A stretch of DNA of 64,000 nt from the NCBI GenBank assembly GCA_016717005.1, contig JADJUF010000037.1:62001-126000 (forward strand), given 5' to 3'. Made by a program: the position numbers and the translations under genes. Positions 30,925 to 40,406 of the stretch are shown here, one piece after another. Every line of letters starts with the position of its first letter. Position 1 is the first letter of the stretch. This DNA is from Myxococcales bacterium. GTDB lineage: Bacteria > Myxococcota_A > Polyangia > Haliangiales > Haliangiaceae. Under the pieces are notes generated by a model that searched no databases, was not told the DNA's origin, and saw only the letters and a list, made by a program, of their open reading frames with translations.

Positions 30925-32751
30925 ATGCGCTTCTGTCCGTTCTGCACCGCCGAGAACGCCGCGGACGCCGTGAGCTGCGCCGCGTGCAACCGGCGTCTGC
31001 CGCCGCCGCCCAACCGGCGCGCGCGCGCAGGCGGCGGCCCGCCGACCGGCCTCGTCGCCACCGCGCCCGAGCCTCGGCCGGCCCCGCCCCGCCCGGCCCC
31101 GCCCGAGCCGGTCCCGGCGCCGGTCAGCGGACCGACGACCGCGCCGATGGCCGCGCCGCCGACGATGGTCACCCCGGCCGCGCCGCCGCCGCCGGTCGAC
31201 GACGGTCGCCGCGCGCTCGCGACCGCGCTGGTGCCGCCGCCGACCGCGCTGCGCCGCACCGCCCCGCCGCCCGAGCGTCGCCTCGTCGGGGTCGGCGCCC
31301 GCCGCAAGGACGACGTCACCACCGCGGCCGCGCCGCCCCCGCCGGCCAAGCTCCCGCCGAGCGACGCGACCGTGCCCGTCGACGATGACTGGCTGGTCGA
31401 CCCGGTCGAGGCCGAGGCGCTGACCGCCCCGCCGAGCCCGCCGCCGGCCCCGCCGCCCGAGCCGCCGCCGCCCGGGCCGGCCCCGTTCGCCCCGCTCGCA
31501 CCGACGGCCGCCCCGACCGGCGCCCCGACGGCCGCCCCGCCGACGCCGCCCCCGCCGACGCCGCGCCGACCCGCGACCCCGACCCAGCCGCCGCGCCCGC
31601 CGACCCTCCCGGTCGCCGCCGCGATCATCTCGCCAACGCGTGAGCCCTCGGACGTCGCGCCGCCGCCGACCCGCATCCTGCGCACCGACGGCACCGACGA
31701 TCGGCCGTTCATCCCGCCGACGGTGATGCCGGTGCCCGAGGTGCCCGACGGCGGCCTGGCCAACGCCGCGCGCTACGCCGTCGCGTTCGCCCAGGCCCGC
31801 TGGCAGCGCAGCCGCGCGGTCAAGCTGCTGCGCGCCGAGATCACCAGCGACACAGCCGCGCTCGACGGCGTGCTGCTCACGCTCGGGCGTGAGGCCCGCG
31901 CCGCCGGGGTCGACAACCGCGTGCTCGCCGGCGAGAACGAGGCGATCTCCGAGACCGAGCGCCGCCGCGACGCCATCGCCGCCCAGGGCACCGAGGTGCT
32001 CGGCCGCAAGACCGAGGAGAACACCAAGTTCGAGGAGGTCGAGCGCCAGCGCGTCGCCACGGTCAGCGACGCCGAGCGCGTCGTCGCCGACGCCCAGAAG
32101 GACGTGACCAGCTACGAGGCCCAGCGCCGCGCGCTGCGCGACAAGCGCAAGGACCTCGAGCGTCGGCAGAAGGCGTACCTGCAGGCGGCCGAGGCCCGCG
32201 AGAGCGACGCCGAGAAGTCGCCGATGGGCGACGCCCGGGCCGAGCTGCGGCGCGCCGCCGAGGGCCACCGCCGCGAGGCCGCGTCGCTCGATCCCGAGCG
32301 CCAGGACCTCGAGCGCAAGCTGGCCTCGGTCGAGCGGCCGCTGTCGGCCGCCTCCGCCAAGCTCGAGGCCGCCAAGGCCGAGCTCGACGGCGCCAAGCGG
32401 GCCCTGGCCGACGCCCGCGAGGGCCACCGCCACCGCCTCGCCGAGCTCGACGCCGAGCACGGGCGCAAGCTGCGCGAGCACGAGCTGGCCGAGGCCGAGA
32501 TCGTCCGGCGCATGGTCACGCTCGGCACGCTGATCAACCTGCACCGGGTCGATCGGGCCGAGTTCGCCGAGCTGTACCAGCGCATCGATCGCCTGCGCTC
32601 GGCGATCAACGCCCGCACGACCGAGATCGACCGCCTGACCGCCGAGCGCAGCGCCTACGACCGGCCGTCGCTGATGCGCGGCTACGCGGTCCTGGCCGGG
32701 GTGGTCGTCGCGATCATCGCGCTGATCGCGATCATCCTGGCCGCGACGTGA
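30925..32751 (+). CDS. Zinc-ribbon, coiled-coil, tail-anchored protein
   Basis: A 608-residue protein of unknown role. Residues 1-25 form a zinc ribbon (CPFCTAENAADAVSCAAC, Cys4/7/18/21). Residues 30-240 are Pro/Ala/Thr-rich low complexity. Residues about 270-580 are a long, highly charged coiled coil (for example KDVTSYEAQRRALRDKRKDL). A single C-terminal membrane helix (YAVLAGVVVAIIALIAIILA) ends it at residue 608, so the coil faces the cytoplasm. It starts 6 bp after the amidohydrolase. Confidence 0.72.
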   Translation: MRFCPFCTAENAADAVSCAACNRRLPPPPNRRARAGGGPPTGLVATAPEPRPAPPRPAPPEPVPAPVSGPTTAPMAAPPTMVTPAAPPPPVDDGRRALATALVPPPTALRRTAPPPERRLVGVGARRKDDVTTAAAPPPPAKLPPSDATVPVDDDWLVDPVEAEALTAPPSPPPAPPPEPPPPGPAPFAPLAPTAAPTGAPTAAPPTPPPPTPRRPATPTQPPRPPTLPVAAAIISPTREPSDVAPPPTRILRTDGTDDRPFIPPTVMPVPEVPDGGLANAARYAVAFAQARWQRSRAVKLLRAEITSDTAALDGVLLTLGREARAAGVDNRVLAGENEAISETERRRDAIAAQGTEVLGRKTEENTKFEEVERQRVATVSDAERVVADAQKDVTSYEAQRRALRDKRKDLERRQKAYLQAAEARESDAEKSPMGDARAELRRAAEGHRREAASLDPERQDLERKLASVERPLSAASAKLEAAKAELDGAKRALADAREGHRHRLAELDAEHGRKLREHELAEAEIVRRMVTLGTLINLHRVDRAEFAELYQRIDRLRSAINARTTEIDRLTAERSAYDRPSLMRGYAVLAGVVVAIIALIAIILAAT

Positions 32752-32882
32752 GCTGACCTGACCACGCCGGGCGGCGCCCCTGCTCGCTGGTGGCGCGATC
32801 ACCACGGCGGCGCCACCGCTGCCCGGTCGCGCGGCGCGAGGTCCACCGGCTTTCGCGGCGACCCGATCGCCGCGGTGTTACG

Positions 32883-33467
32883 ATGGTCGGCGTGCAGCCC
32901 GGCCACCGCCTCCATCGCTACACGTACGCGGAGTACGTCGCGCTCGAGGAGTCGAGCCCGACCAAGCACGAGTTCTTCGACGGCGAGATCTACGCCATGG
33001 CCGGCGGCAGCGAGGACCACTCGGCGCTGGCCGCCGAGGTGTTGCGCGCGCTGGGCAACGCCATCGGGGATCGCCCGTGCCGCGCGCACACGTCCGACCT
33101 GCGCATCTACGTCGAGGCGGTCGGGCTCGCGACCTTCCCCGACGGCGCGGTGATCTGCGGCCCGCTCGTCCAGCATCCGCCCAGCCCCCGCGCCACCGCC
33201 ATCAACCCCACCGCGCTGGTCGAGGTCACCAGCGACTCGTCAGCCGAGTACGACACCGGCGGCAAGCTCGAGGCGTACCGCACGATCCCCAGCCTGCGCG
33301 ACTACGTGATCGTCGCGCACCGCGAGCGCCGCATCACGGTGCACCACCGCGACGACGCCGGCGCGTGGTCGACGACCACCGCGGTCGCGGGCGGCCGCGT
33401 CGCCGTCGCGAGCCTGGGCGCGGCGCTCGCCGTCGACGAGATCTACCGCGGCAGCGCCGTCAGCTAG
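32883..33467 (+). CDS. Uma2-family (DUF820) endonuclease-like protein
   Basis: A 194-residue PD-(D/E)XK-fold protein. Family order is seen: YTYAEYVALEES, EFFDGEIYAMAGG, SEDHSALAAEVLRAL, TFPDGAVICGP with the catalytic Asp, VEVTSDSSAEYDTGGKLEAY with Glu and Lys of the active site, and YVIVAHRERRI. Members are predicted nucleases with no settled role and are frequent in myxobacteria and cyanobacteria. The ATG at 32883 begins MVGVQPGHR; an upstream start at 32790 is unlikely. The stop codon lies in the left arm of element B. Confidence 0.87.
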   Translation: MVGVQPGHRLHRYTYAEYVALEESSPTKHEFFDGEIYAMAGGSEDHSALAAEVLRALGNAIGDRPCRAHTSDLRIYVEAVGLATFPDGAVICGPLVQHPPSPRATAINPTALVEVTSDSSAEYDTGGKLEAYRTIPSLRDYVIVAHRERRITVHHRDDAGAWSTTTAVAGGRVAVASLGAALAVDEIYRGSAVS

Positions 33468-33630
33468 TACCTCGCCACAGGGAATCTGATCGGTTGAGGA
33501 CGCCGATCCATCGCCGATCGCTGCGTTGCAACTCCTCGAGTTCCAACGAGGAGCCCGTCGTCGTTGCGCCTTGCGCTCGGCGCGCCTCGGCGCCCGCAAC
33601 CAATCATCTCCCCTGTGGCGAGGTACTAGC
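33463..33630. repeat. Hairpin-ended intergenic element B
   Basis: A 168-bp element with perfect 20-bp inverted arms, 33463-33482 (GCTAGTACCTCGCCACAGGG) and 33611-33630. The left arm contains the TAG stop of the Uma2 gene (33465-33467). Its interior repeats the core words of element A: GCCGATCCATC, GCTGCGTTGC, TCCAACGAGGA, CGCCTTGC. The arms share nothing with those of A. The remaining 33631-33761 holds no other gene and contains the leader of the next one. Confidence 0.85.
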
Positions 33631-33761
33631 GGCCGGCCGATCGATCGCGGTCCGTCCACGACGTCGACCTACGCTGGGTCCGTCGCGGCGACGTCGCGGC
33701 GGCGCCGCCGCCCGGGCCCGGCCGATCCGTCGACCATGGCGCCGTGATACTGTGTTCTGAG

Positions 33762-34865
33762 ATGCCGGTCGTCCTGGTCTCGAACAACAGCGAGCTCCTA
33801 CGCCACCTCGGCTCGCCAGGCTTCCGGCGGCTCGAGCTCGAGCCCAAGGTGGCGTCGAGCGGCGACGAGGCGTGGGCGCTGTTCGAGAAGCTCAAGCCGC
33901 CGCTGGCGATCCTCGACGCCGAGATGGCCGGCATCACCGGCAGCGAGCTGACCACCAAGATCAAGGCGATGTCCCCGACCAGCCGGGTCGTGCTGGTGGT
34001 CGGCAAGCGCCTGTCGGGCGACCAGATGCGCCGGATCGGCTCGTGCGGCTGCGACGAGGTGCTGGTCGCGCCGATGAGCGCCGACGAGCTCTACGACGTC
34101 GTCGCGATCGAGCTGGGCCTGCCCCGGCGCGGCGCCGAGCGCTACCACCTCGAGCTGATCCACGGCGGCGCCGCGATCGACGCCACCGTCACCAACCTGT
34201 CGATCGACGGCGCCCGGATCATCAGCCGCGTGCCGCTGCCCGAGGGCGCGGCGGTCGCGGTGCGGATCACGATGGAGGACGACACCGGCCCGGTCGACAT
34301 CCCGGCCAAGATCGTCTGGGCCCAGCAGGCCTCGGGCAAGACCGTCGCCGGCGCCGGGTTCAGCGAGCTCGACGACAAGGCCCGGCGGGTGCTGTCGCGC
34401 CTGACCCAGTGGGAGATCGTCCACGAGACCCAGCGCACGCGGGTCGTGCTCAAGGGCGACTTCACCGAGGCCACGCGCTTCGACGACCTCGCCACCGAGA
34501 TGGTCGGGCGCGTCGACTTCGACATGGCCCAGGTCACGTACATGAACTCGCTGGGCGTGCGCGCCTGGTGCGAGTTCCTGCGCAGCGCGCCGATCCAGGG
34601 CTACGAGTTCCACGCCTGCTCGGTGCCGTTCGTGCTGCAGGCGTCGATGGTCGCCGACGTCGTCGGCCGCGGCACGGTCACGTCGTTCTTCGCGCCGTAC
34701 CACTGCGAGAGCTGCGATCACCAGGAGGAGCGCCTGCTGCAGTCGGCGGCGCTCCTGGCCGCCGGCCTCGAGGCGCCGTCGTTCTCGTGCTCCAAGTGCG
34801 ACGGCCAGCTCGCGTTCGACGACCTGCCCGAGCGCTACTTCGCCTTCCTGTCGCCGGGCGACTGA
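33762..34865 (+). CDS. Pseudoreceiver-PilZ-STAS-like-zinc-ribbon protein
   Basis: A 367-residue four-part protein. A receiver-like domain (1-120) keeps Asp52 (ILDAEM) but has Asn8-Asn9 where the acidic pair belongs and VAP (102-104) where Lys-Pro belongs, so it is probably not phosphorylated normally. A PilZ domain (about 125-225) has RGAER (RxxxR) and TNLSIDGA (NxSxxG), fitting c-di-GMP binding. Then a STAS-like segment (RVVLKGDFTEATRF ... VTYMNSLGVRAW), and two Cys pairs (CESC and CSKC) forming a zinc ribbon. GTG 33744 is an alternative start. Monocistronic or co-transcribed with the gene at 34895. Confidence 0.82.
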   Translation: MPVVLVSNNSELLRHLGSPGFRRLELEPKVASSGDEAWALFEKLKPPLAILDAEMAGITGSELTTKIKAMSPTSRVVLVVGKRLSGDQMRRIGSCGCDEVLVAPMSADELYDVVAIELGLPRRGAERYHLELIHGGAAIDATVTNLSIDGARIISRVPLPEGAAVAVRITMEDDTGPVDIPAKIVWAQQASGKTVAGAGFSELDDKARRVLSRLTQWEIVHETQRTRVVLKGDFTEATRFDDLATEMVGRVDFDMAQVTYMNSLGVRAWCEFLRSAPIQGYEFHACSVPFVLQASMVADVVGRGTVTSFFAPYHCESCDHQEERLLQSAALLAAGLEAPSFSCSKCDGQLAFDDLPERYFAFLSPGD

Positions 34866-34894
34866 CCTCCCCTCGAACGGCCCGGAGCCTCCCG

Positions 34895-35575
34895 ATGCCC
34901 CTGCCGGTCCTCGCTGACGACGCCACCTTGCCCGAGGTCGCGACCTGGATGGCCGAGCTGGCCACCGCGCTGCCGCCCGACGACGGCTTCCGCCACTTCA
35001 ACGCGATCTACCTCGACGTCACCGAGCGCGTGGTGGCGCGGGTCGCCAGCGGCGGCGCGCTCGACCCAGCGTTCGTCAGCCGGCTCGACGTCGTGTTCGC
35101 GCTGACCTACCAGGACGGCCTGGTCGGCGACGCCGCCGCTATCGCCCGGGCCTGGCGGCCGATGCGGGCCAAGCGCCTCGACCGCTCGATCTCGCCGCTG
35201 CGGTTCGCGGTCGCCGGCATGAACGCGCACATCAACCACGATCTCGTCCACGCGCTGATCCGCGTCTCGCACGAGTTCGATCGCCCGCTCGACCGCGATC
35301 AGGCCAGCTACCGCGACTACCGCGCGGTCGACGACATCCTCCACGACCTGATGGCCGCGTCCAAGGACGCGGTGCTCGACGACCTCGGCGAGCGCATCGA
35401 CGACGCGCTCGGCCCGGTCGACGACGTGCTCGAGTTCTGGAGCATCCGCGCCGCGCGCCAGAGCGCCTGGACCAACGCCGAGATCGCCCAGACCCTGCCG
35501 GGCCTGGTCCGCTCCGCCCACCTGGCCTCGATCGATCGCACCACCGGCCTGCTCGGCCGCGCGCTGCTGGTCTGA
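34895..35575 (+). CDS. DUF5995-like protein
   Basis: A 226-residue helical protein resembling DUF5995: a HFNAIYLDVTERV segment, FALTYQDGLVGD, and the family hallmark MNAHINHDLVHAL, followed by YRAVDDILHDLM and a helical C-terminus. Function unknown; several conserved His/Asp in helices suggest metal or helix-bundle binding. Soluble, cytoplasmic in appearance. It starts 29 bp after the previous gene. Its last 22 bases are repeated after the stop. Confidence 0.78.
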   Translation: MPLPVLADDATLPEVATWMAELATALPPDDGFRHFNAIYLDVTERVVARVASGGALDPAFVSRLDVVFALTYQDGLVGDAAAIARAWRPMRAKRLDRSISPLRFAVAGMNAHINHDLVHALIRVSHEFDRPLDRDQASYRDYRAVDDILHDLMAASKDAVLDDLGERIDDALGPVDDVLEFWSIRAARQSAWTNAEIAQTLPGLVRSAHLASIDRTTGLLGRALLV

Positions 35576-35600
35576 GCACACCGGCCTGCTCGGCCGCGCG
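35542..35600 (+). repeat. 22-bp repeat of a gene tail across its stop codon
   Basis: The 22-bp segment 35542-35563 (starting CACCGGCCTGCTCGGCCGCG) in the last codons of the DUF5995-like gene recurs exactly at 35579-35600, four bases past the stop codon. The two copies are 37 bp apart. This resembles the hydrolase-tail duplication at 1415-1543 in position. Confidence 0.8.
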
Positions 35601-35631
35601 CCTGGGGTGGGGTCCCCGAGCGTCCGGGCCG

Positions 35632-36117
35632 TCAACGCCGCGGCCGGCGCACGGGCCGCCCGCGCCGGCGCACGATCGCGTCGTAGGCGCGCTTGATCGC
35701 CAGGAACGCGTCGGCGCGACCGCCACGGTCGGGGTGGTGCTCGAGCGCCAGGCGTCGATACGCGGCCTTGACGGTGTCGAGCGGAGCCGCGGCGCCGACG
35801 CCGAGCACCGCGTAGGGATCGCTGGCCGCGGCGGCGCTCGTCGTCGGTCGCGGGGCCGCGCGCGGCGGGAACGGCGCCAGCCCGGCCTGGACCCGACGCC
35901 AGGCCCCGGCCCAGGGCCCGCCGTCGAACTCGAGCGGCCGCCCGGCCGCACGCTCGGCCATCGCCCGGGCCTCGGCCTCGGTGGTCGCGCCGCCACCCCA
36001 CGCGTCGGGCGGCCGGAACGCCTCGAGCGTCGGCGCGCCGGTCCACCAGGCGGCCCACAGCAGCCGCCGGCGCCGGGTCCGCGCCAGCGCGAAGAAGGCC
36101 CGAGCCAGCGCGGTCAT
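35632..36117 (-). CDS. J-domain protein
   Basis: A 161-residue protein with a C-terminal J-domain (about 98-150): DPYAVLGVGAAAPLDTVKAAYRRLALEHHPDRGG, including the essential HPD, then FLAIKRAYDAIV. The N-terminal half is unconserved and Ala/Arg-rich, without the Gly/Phe or zinc region of true DnaJ. Such proteins stimulate DnaK on specific clients. The C-terminus is Arg-rich. It is co-oriented with the small coiled-coil gene just upstream. Confidence 0.85.
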   Translation of the reverse strand: MTALARAFFALARTRRRRLLWAAWWTGAPTLEAFRPPDAWGGGATTEAEARAMAERAAGRPLEFDGGPWAGAWRRVQAGLAPFPPRAAPRPTTSAAAASDPYAVLGVGAAAPLDTVKAAYRRLALEHHPDRGGRADAFLAIKRAYDAIVRRRGRPVRRPRR

Positions 36118-36154
36118 CGCCCGCGCATTCTACCCGCGACCGCGCGCCAGTTCG

Positions 36155-36427
36155 CTACAGCACCGGGCCGGGCGGCCTGGGCGGATCGACGTCGTCGCGC
36201 AGCCGCGCCAGCGCCTTGGCGACCTGATCGAACACCGACTCGAGCTCGTGGGCCGCGACCTCGCCGGCCGCGGTGAGCCGGCGCTCGAGCGCGTCGACCT
36301 TGGGCTCGACCTTCTCCCACGCGGTCCGGGCGTCGAGGCCCGCCAGGTGCAGCTTGAGGCGGATCTCGTCCTTGGCTTGCTTGAGCTCGTTGACCAGGGT
36401 GTCGAAGCGGCTGGGTGCGGCGTCCAT
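36155..36427 (-). CDS. Small coiled-coil protein
   Basis: A 90-residue charged, helical protein (FDTLVNELKQAKDEIRLKLH, then VDALERRLTAAGEVAAHELE), likely a cytoplasmic coiled coil. I chose ATG 36427 because GGCGAGG lies about eight bases before it; an earlier ATG at 36454 would add nine residues. No family recognised. It lies 37 bp before the J-domain gene in the same direction and may be its partner, which is inference only. Confidence 0.62.
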   Translation of the reverse strand: MDAAPSRFDTLVNELKQAKDEIRLKLHLAGLDARTAWEKVEPKVDALERRLTAAGEVAAHELESVFDQVAKALARLRDDVDPPRPPGPVL

Positions 36428-36531
36428 GATGACCTCGCCGGCCAAGATGGCCACGCCACGGCGCGGCGCAATGCGCGGATCCGCGCACCCGGCGGCGCGG
36501 TCACCCCCGGCGGGGCGTCACCCGCGGCGCG

Positions 36532-37356
36532 TCAGCCGGCGGCGCGCTCGCCCGACTGCCGCTCCTGGTAGATGCGCAGGATGTCGGCGGCGGTCTCTTC
36601 GATCGCGCGGTTGGTCACGTCGATCACCGGCCAGTTGGCGTGCTTGCGGAAGATCTCGCGGCTGTACGCGATCTCGGTGTTGATGTGCTGCCGCTTGCCG
36701 TACTCGGCGTCGTTCGACATGCCGAGGTGCTTCAGGCGGGCCTGGCGGATGTGCATCAGCATGTCGGGCTGGATGATCAGGCCGAACACCTTCCGGTCAT
36801 CGACCTGGGCCAGCTCCTCGGGCGGGTCGATGCCCAGCACCAGCGGCACGTTGGCGACCTTGAGGCCGCGCTGGGCCAGGTAGGTCGACAGCGGCGTCTT
36901 GGACGTGCGCGAGATGCCGACCAGCACCAGGTCGGCCTTGGGCAGGTTGCGGGGCTCGGCGCCGTCATCGTTCTTGACCGCGAACTCGACCGCCTCGATC
37001 CGGCGGAAGTAGTCCTCGGTGATCGTGTGCAAGAGCCCGGGCACGCCGGCCGGCGCCGCGCCCAGGAACGAGCCGAGCTTGCCGATCAGCGCGCCGATCA
37101 GATCGACCGACTCGACGTTGTAGCGCTCGACCAGCTTGGTCAGCAGCTCGCGCTCCTCGCTGTTGACCACCGTGAACACCACCAGCGCCCGCAGCTCGGC
37201 CGCCTTCTCGATCAGCTGCTCGCACTCGGTCTCGAGCCGCACGCGCGAGTAGGTGCGCACGTTCACCGGCACGCCCGTGAACTGCAGCGTCGCCGCGCGG
37301 ACCATGCGCTCGGCGGTCTCGCCGGTGGCGTCGCTGATGATCATGACCGTCTTCAT
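36532..37356 (-). CDS. ppsR: PpsR-type kinase/pyrophosphorylase regulator (DUF299)
   Basis: A 274-residue member of the PEP-synthase/pyruvate-phosphate-dikinase regulatory family, which switches its dikinase on and off by phosphorylation and phosphorolysis of a threonine. MIISDATGETAERM starts the protein, the P-loop is GISRTSKTPLSTYLA (about 150-164), and NVPLVLGIDPPEEL and TNRAIEETAADIL follow. Length and motifs fit. Start ATG 37356. The dikinase target is not in this window. It begins 7 bp after the radical SAM gene's stop, so they may be co-transcribed. Confidence 0.93.
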   Translation of the reverse strand: MKTVMIISDATGETAERMVRAATLQFTGVPVNVRTYSRVRLETECEQLIEKAAELRALVVFTVVNSEERELLTKLVERYNVESVDLIGALIGKLGSFLGAAPAGVPGLLHTITEDYFRRIEAVEFAVKNDDGAEPRNLPKADLVLVGISRTSKTPLSTYLAQRGLKVANVPLVLGIDPPEELAQVDDRKVFGLIIQPDMLMHIRQARLKHLGMSNDAEYGKRQHINTEIAYSREIFRKHANWPVIDVTNRAIEETAADILRIYQERQSGERAAG

Positions 37357-37363
37357 CGCGCGT

Positions 37364-38650
37364 CTATACCATGGGGAGCCGACGCCGAACCGGCTCGCGA
37401 TCGTTGCCGAAAGCAACGCCGCGCCTACGGAAATCGACGACGCGCGGGCACTCGGGATCGGGCGCGCCGACGTCGCCGGCGTGGGCGCTGACGACCCGGC
37501 AGCCGCCGCGGCACTGGGTCAGGTACGCGCAGGTCCGACACGGCTCGGCCGCGGCCTCGCGCCAGGTCCGGAAGCGCCCGAACGCGTCGGCCTGGGTCCA
37601 GTAGGCCGGCAGGTCGGTGACGGTCGGGCGGTGGTCGCCGCGCGGCGGCGGCGGCGCCGCGAAGCTGCACGCGGTGATCGCGCCGCTGGGCTTGGCGCCG
37701 ATCAGGTGGTCGCCGCCGGCGCAGCCGTAGACCGCGAGCTGGGCGAGCACCGCCGGCCCGGGATCGTGGTGCGCGATCATCGGCGTGTACGAGCAGTCGA
37801 GCTTGACCCGGATCCGCGCGCGCCGGGCCGCGGCCAGCACCGTCGGCAACAGCGCCCGGTGCTGGGCGTCGGTGCAGCGCAGGCGCTCGTAGACCGCGGC
37901 GCCGCGGCCGGCCGGCTTCCAGCGCAGGAGCTCGACCTCCGACAGCCGGCGCGCGCGCGCGTACGCGAAGATCGCCGGTAGCTCGTCGAAGTTGGCCCGG
38001 GTGACGACGACGTTGATGCCGACCGCGCGCTTGATCGAGCGCAGCGCCCGCAGCGCCGCGTCGGCCCGCGCGAACCCGTCGAAGCCGCGCACCGCGCCGT
38101 AGGTCGCGCCGAGCCCGTCGAGCGACACGTTGATCTGGCCGAAGCGATCGGCGATCGGCAGCAGGCGGTCGAGCCCGGCCAGGCCGCTGGTCGTGAGGTT
38201 GGGCACCAGCCCGCGCGCGCGCGCGTGCGCGGCCAGCTCGCCCAGCCACGGCAGGGTCGCGCTCTCGCCGCCGCCGAGCGCGACGTGGAACACCCCGGCG
38301 TCGGCCAGCACGTCGAGCGCGCGGCGCCACTCGACCAGGCCCCACTCGCCGGCGCCGGCCGCGGCGCTGGCGCCGGTGTAGCAGCCAGCGCAGCCGGCGT
38401 CGCAGCGGTTGGTCAGCTGCAGGTGGGCCTCGAGCGGCGCGGACAGCGGCGCGCGATCGAGCACGCCGTCGGTCGCGGGCGCGGCCCAGGCGGCGCCGCC
38501 CTCGAGCCCCAGCGCGCGCGCGCGATCGCGATCGACGAACACCAGCGCCCGCGGCCGGGTCAGCTGCACGATCGCCCCGAACGCCTCGATCCGGCTGCGC
38601 CGCGCCGCCGCCAGCGGATCGGCCAGCCAGCCGCGCAGCCGCGCGATCAC
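37364..38650 (-). CDS. Radical SAM/SPASM protein
   Basis: A 428-residue radical SAM enzyme with a SPASM-type C-terminal cluster region. The [4Fe-4S] SAM site is CDAGCAGC (Cys83/87/90) after HLQLTNR; GGGE (HVALGGGESATLP) and FGQINVSLDGL are the SAM-contacting segments. The C-terminal Cys-rich segment (CRTCAYLTQCRGGC ... ECPR) binds auxiliary clusters. SPASM enzymes often modify peptides. It starts at GTG 38650, four bases inside the end of the small membrane-protein gene (GTGA overlap), so translation is coupled to it. Confidence 0.9.
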   Translation of the reverse strand: MIARLRGWLADPLAAARRSRIEAFGAIVQLTRPRALVFVDRDRARALGLEGGAAWAAPATDGVLDRAPLSAPLEAHLQLTNRCDAGCAGCYTGASAAAGAGEWGLVEWRRALDVLADAGVFHVALGGGESATLPWLGELAAHARARGLVPNLTTSGLAGLDRLLPIADRFGQINVSLDGLGATYGAVRGFDGFARADAALRALRSIKRAVGINVVVTRANFDELPAIFAYARARRLSEVELLRWKPAGRGAAVYERLRCTDAQHRALLPTVLAAARRARIRVKLDCSYTPMIAHHDPGPAVLAQLAVYGCAGGDHLIGAKPSGAITACSFAAPPPPRGDHRPTVTDLPAYWTQADAFGRFRTWREAAAEPCRTCAYLTQCRGGCRVVSAHAGDVGAPDPECPRVVDFRRRGVAFGNDREPVRRRLPMV

Positions 38651-38865
38651 GCGTCGCCCGAGGAGGCCGGCGCCGGCGCGGTCGGCGCCGGCGCCACCGC
38701 CGGGGACCCGGCCGGCTTGCGCCAGCGCAGGAGCGCGCCGACCAGCGGCGTCGCCAGCGCGATCGCGGTCGCGCCGAACAAGAGGAACGTCACGTCGACG
38801 CCCAGGCTCGACGAGTTGGGGTTCATGCCCCACTTGGTCGCGAGGATCCGGCCGCGGCGCGCCAT
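38647..38865 (-). CDS. 72-residue membrane peptide coupled to the radical SAM gene
   Basis: A small protein: basic start (MARRGRIL), a short polar stretch WGMNPNSSSLGVD, one membrane helix (TFLLFGATAIALATPLVGAL), RWRK, then an Ala/Pro-rich tail ending SSGDA. The stop TGA overlaps the GTG of the radical SAM gene by three bases. It could be the substrate, a carrier or a membrane partner of that enzyme. It could equally be an unrelated membrane protein. An 89-bp gap separates it from the ntrX-like gene. Confidence 0.65.
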   Translation of the reverse strand: MARRGRILATKWGMNPNSSSLGVDVTFLLFGATAIALATPLVGALLRWRKPAGSPAVAPAPTAPAPASSGDA

Positions 38866-38954
38866 GGGACGCAGTATACGGCATCCGCCGCGCCGCCCGC
38901 GGGCAAGGACAGTGCCTGGACCGGCGCGGGCGCGGTCGTCGCCGCGCCGCCCGG

Positions 38955-40402
<1,448 letters not shown>

Positions 40403-40406
<4 letters not shown>

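Noticed and set aside
29155..32805. A 1216-residue open frame on the minus strand
   Set aside because: It lies opposite the amidohydrolase and zinc-ribbon genes, both of which have recognisable motifs and ribosome-binding positions.
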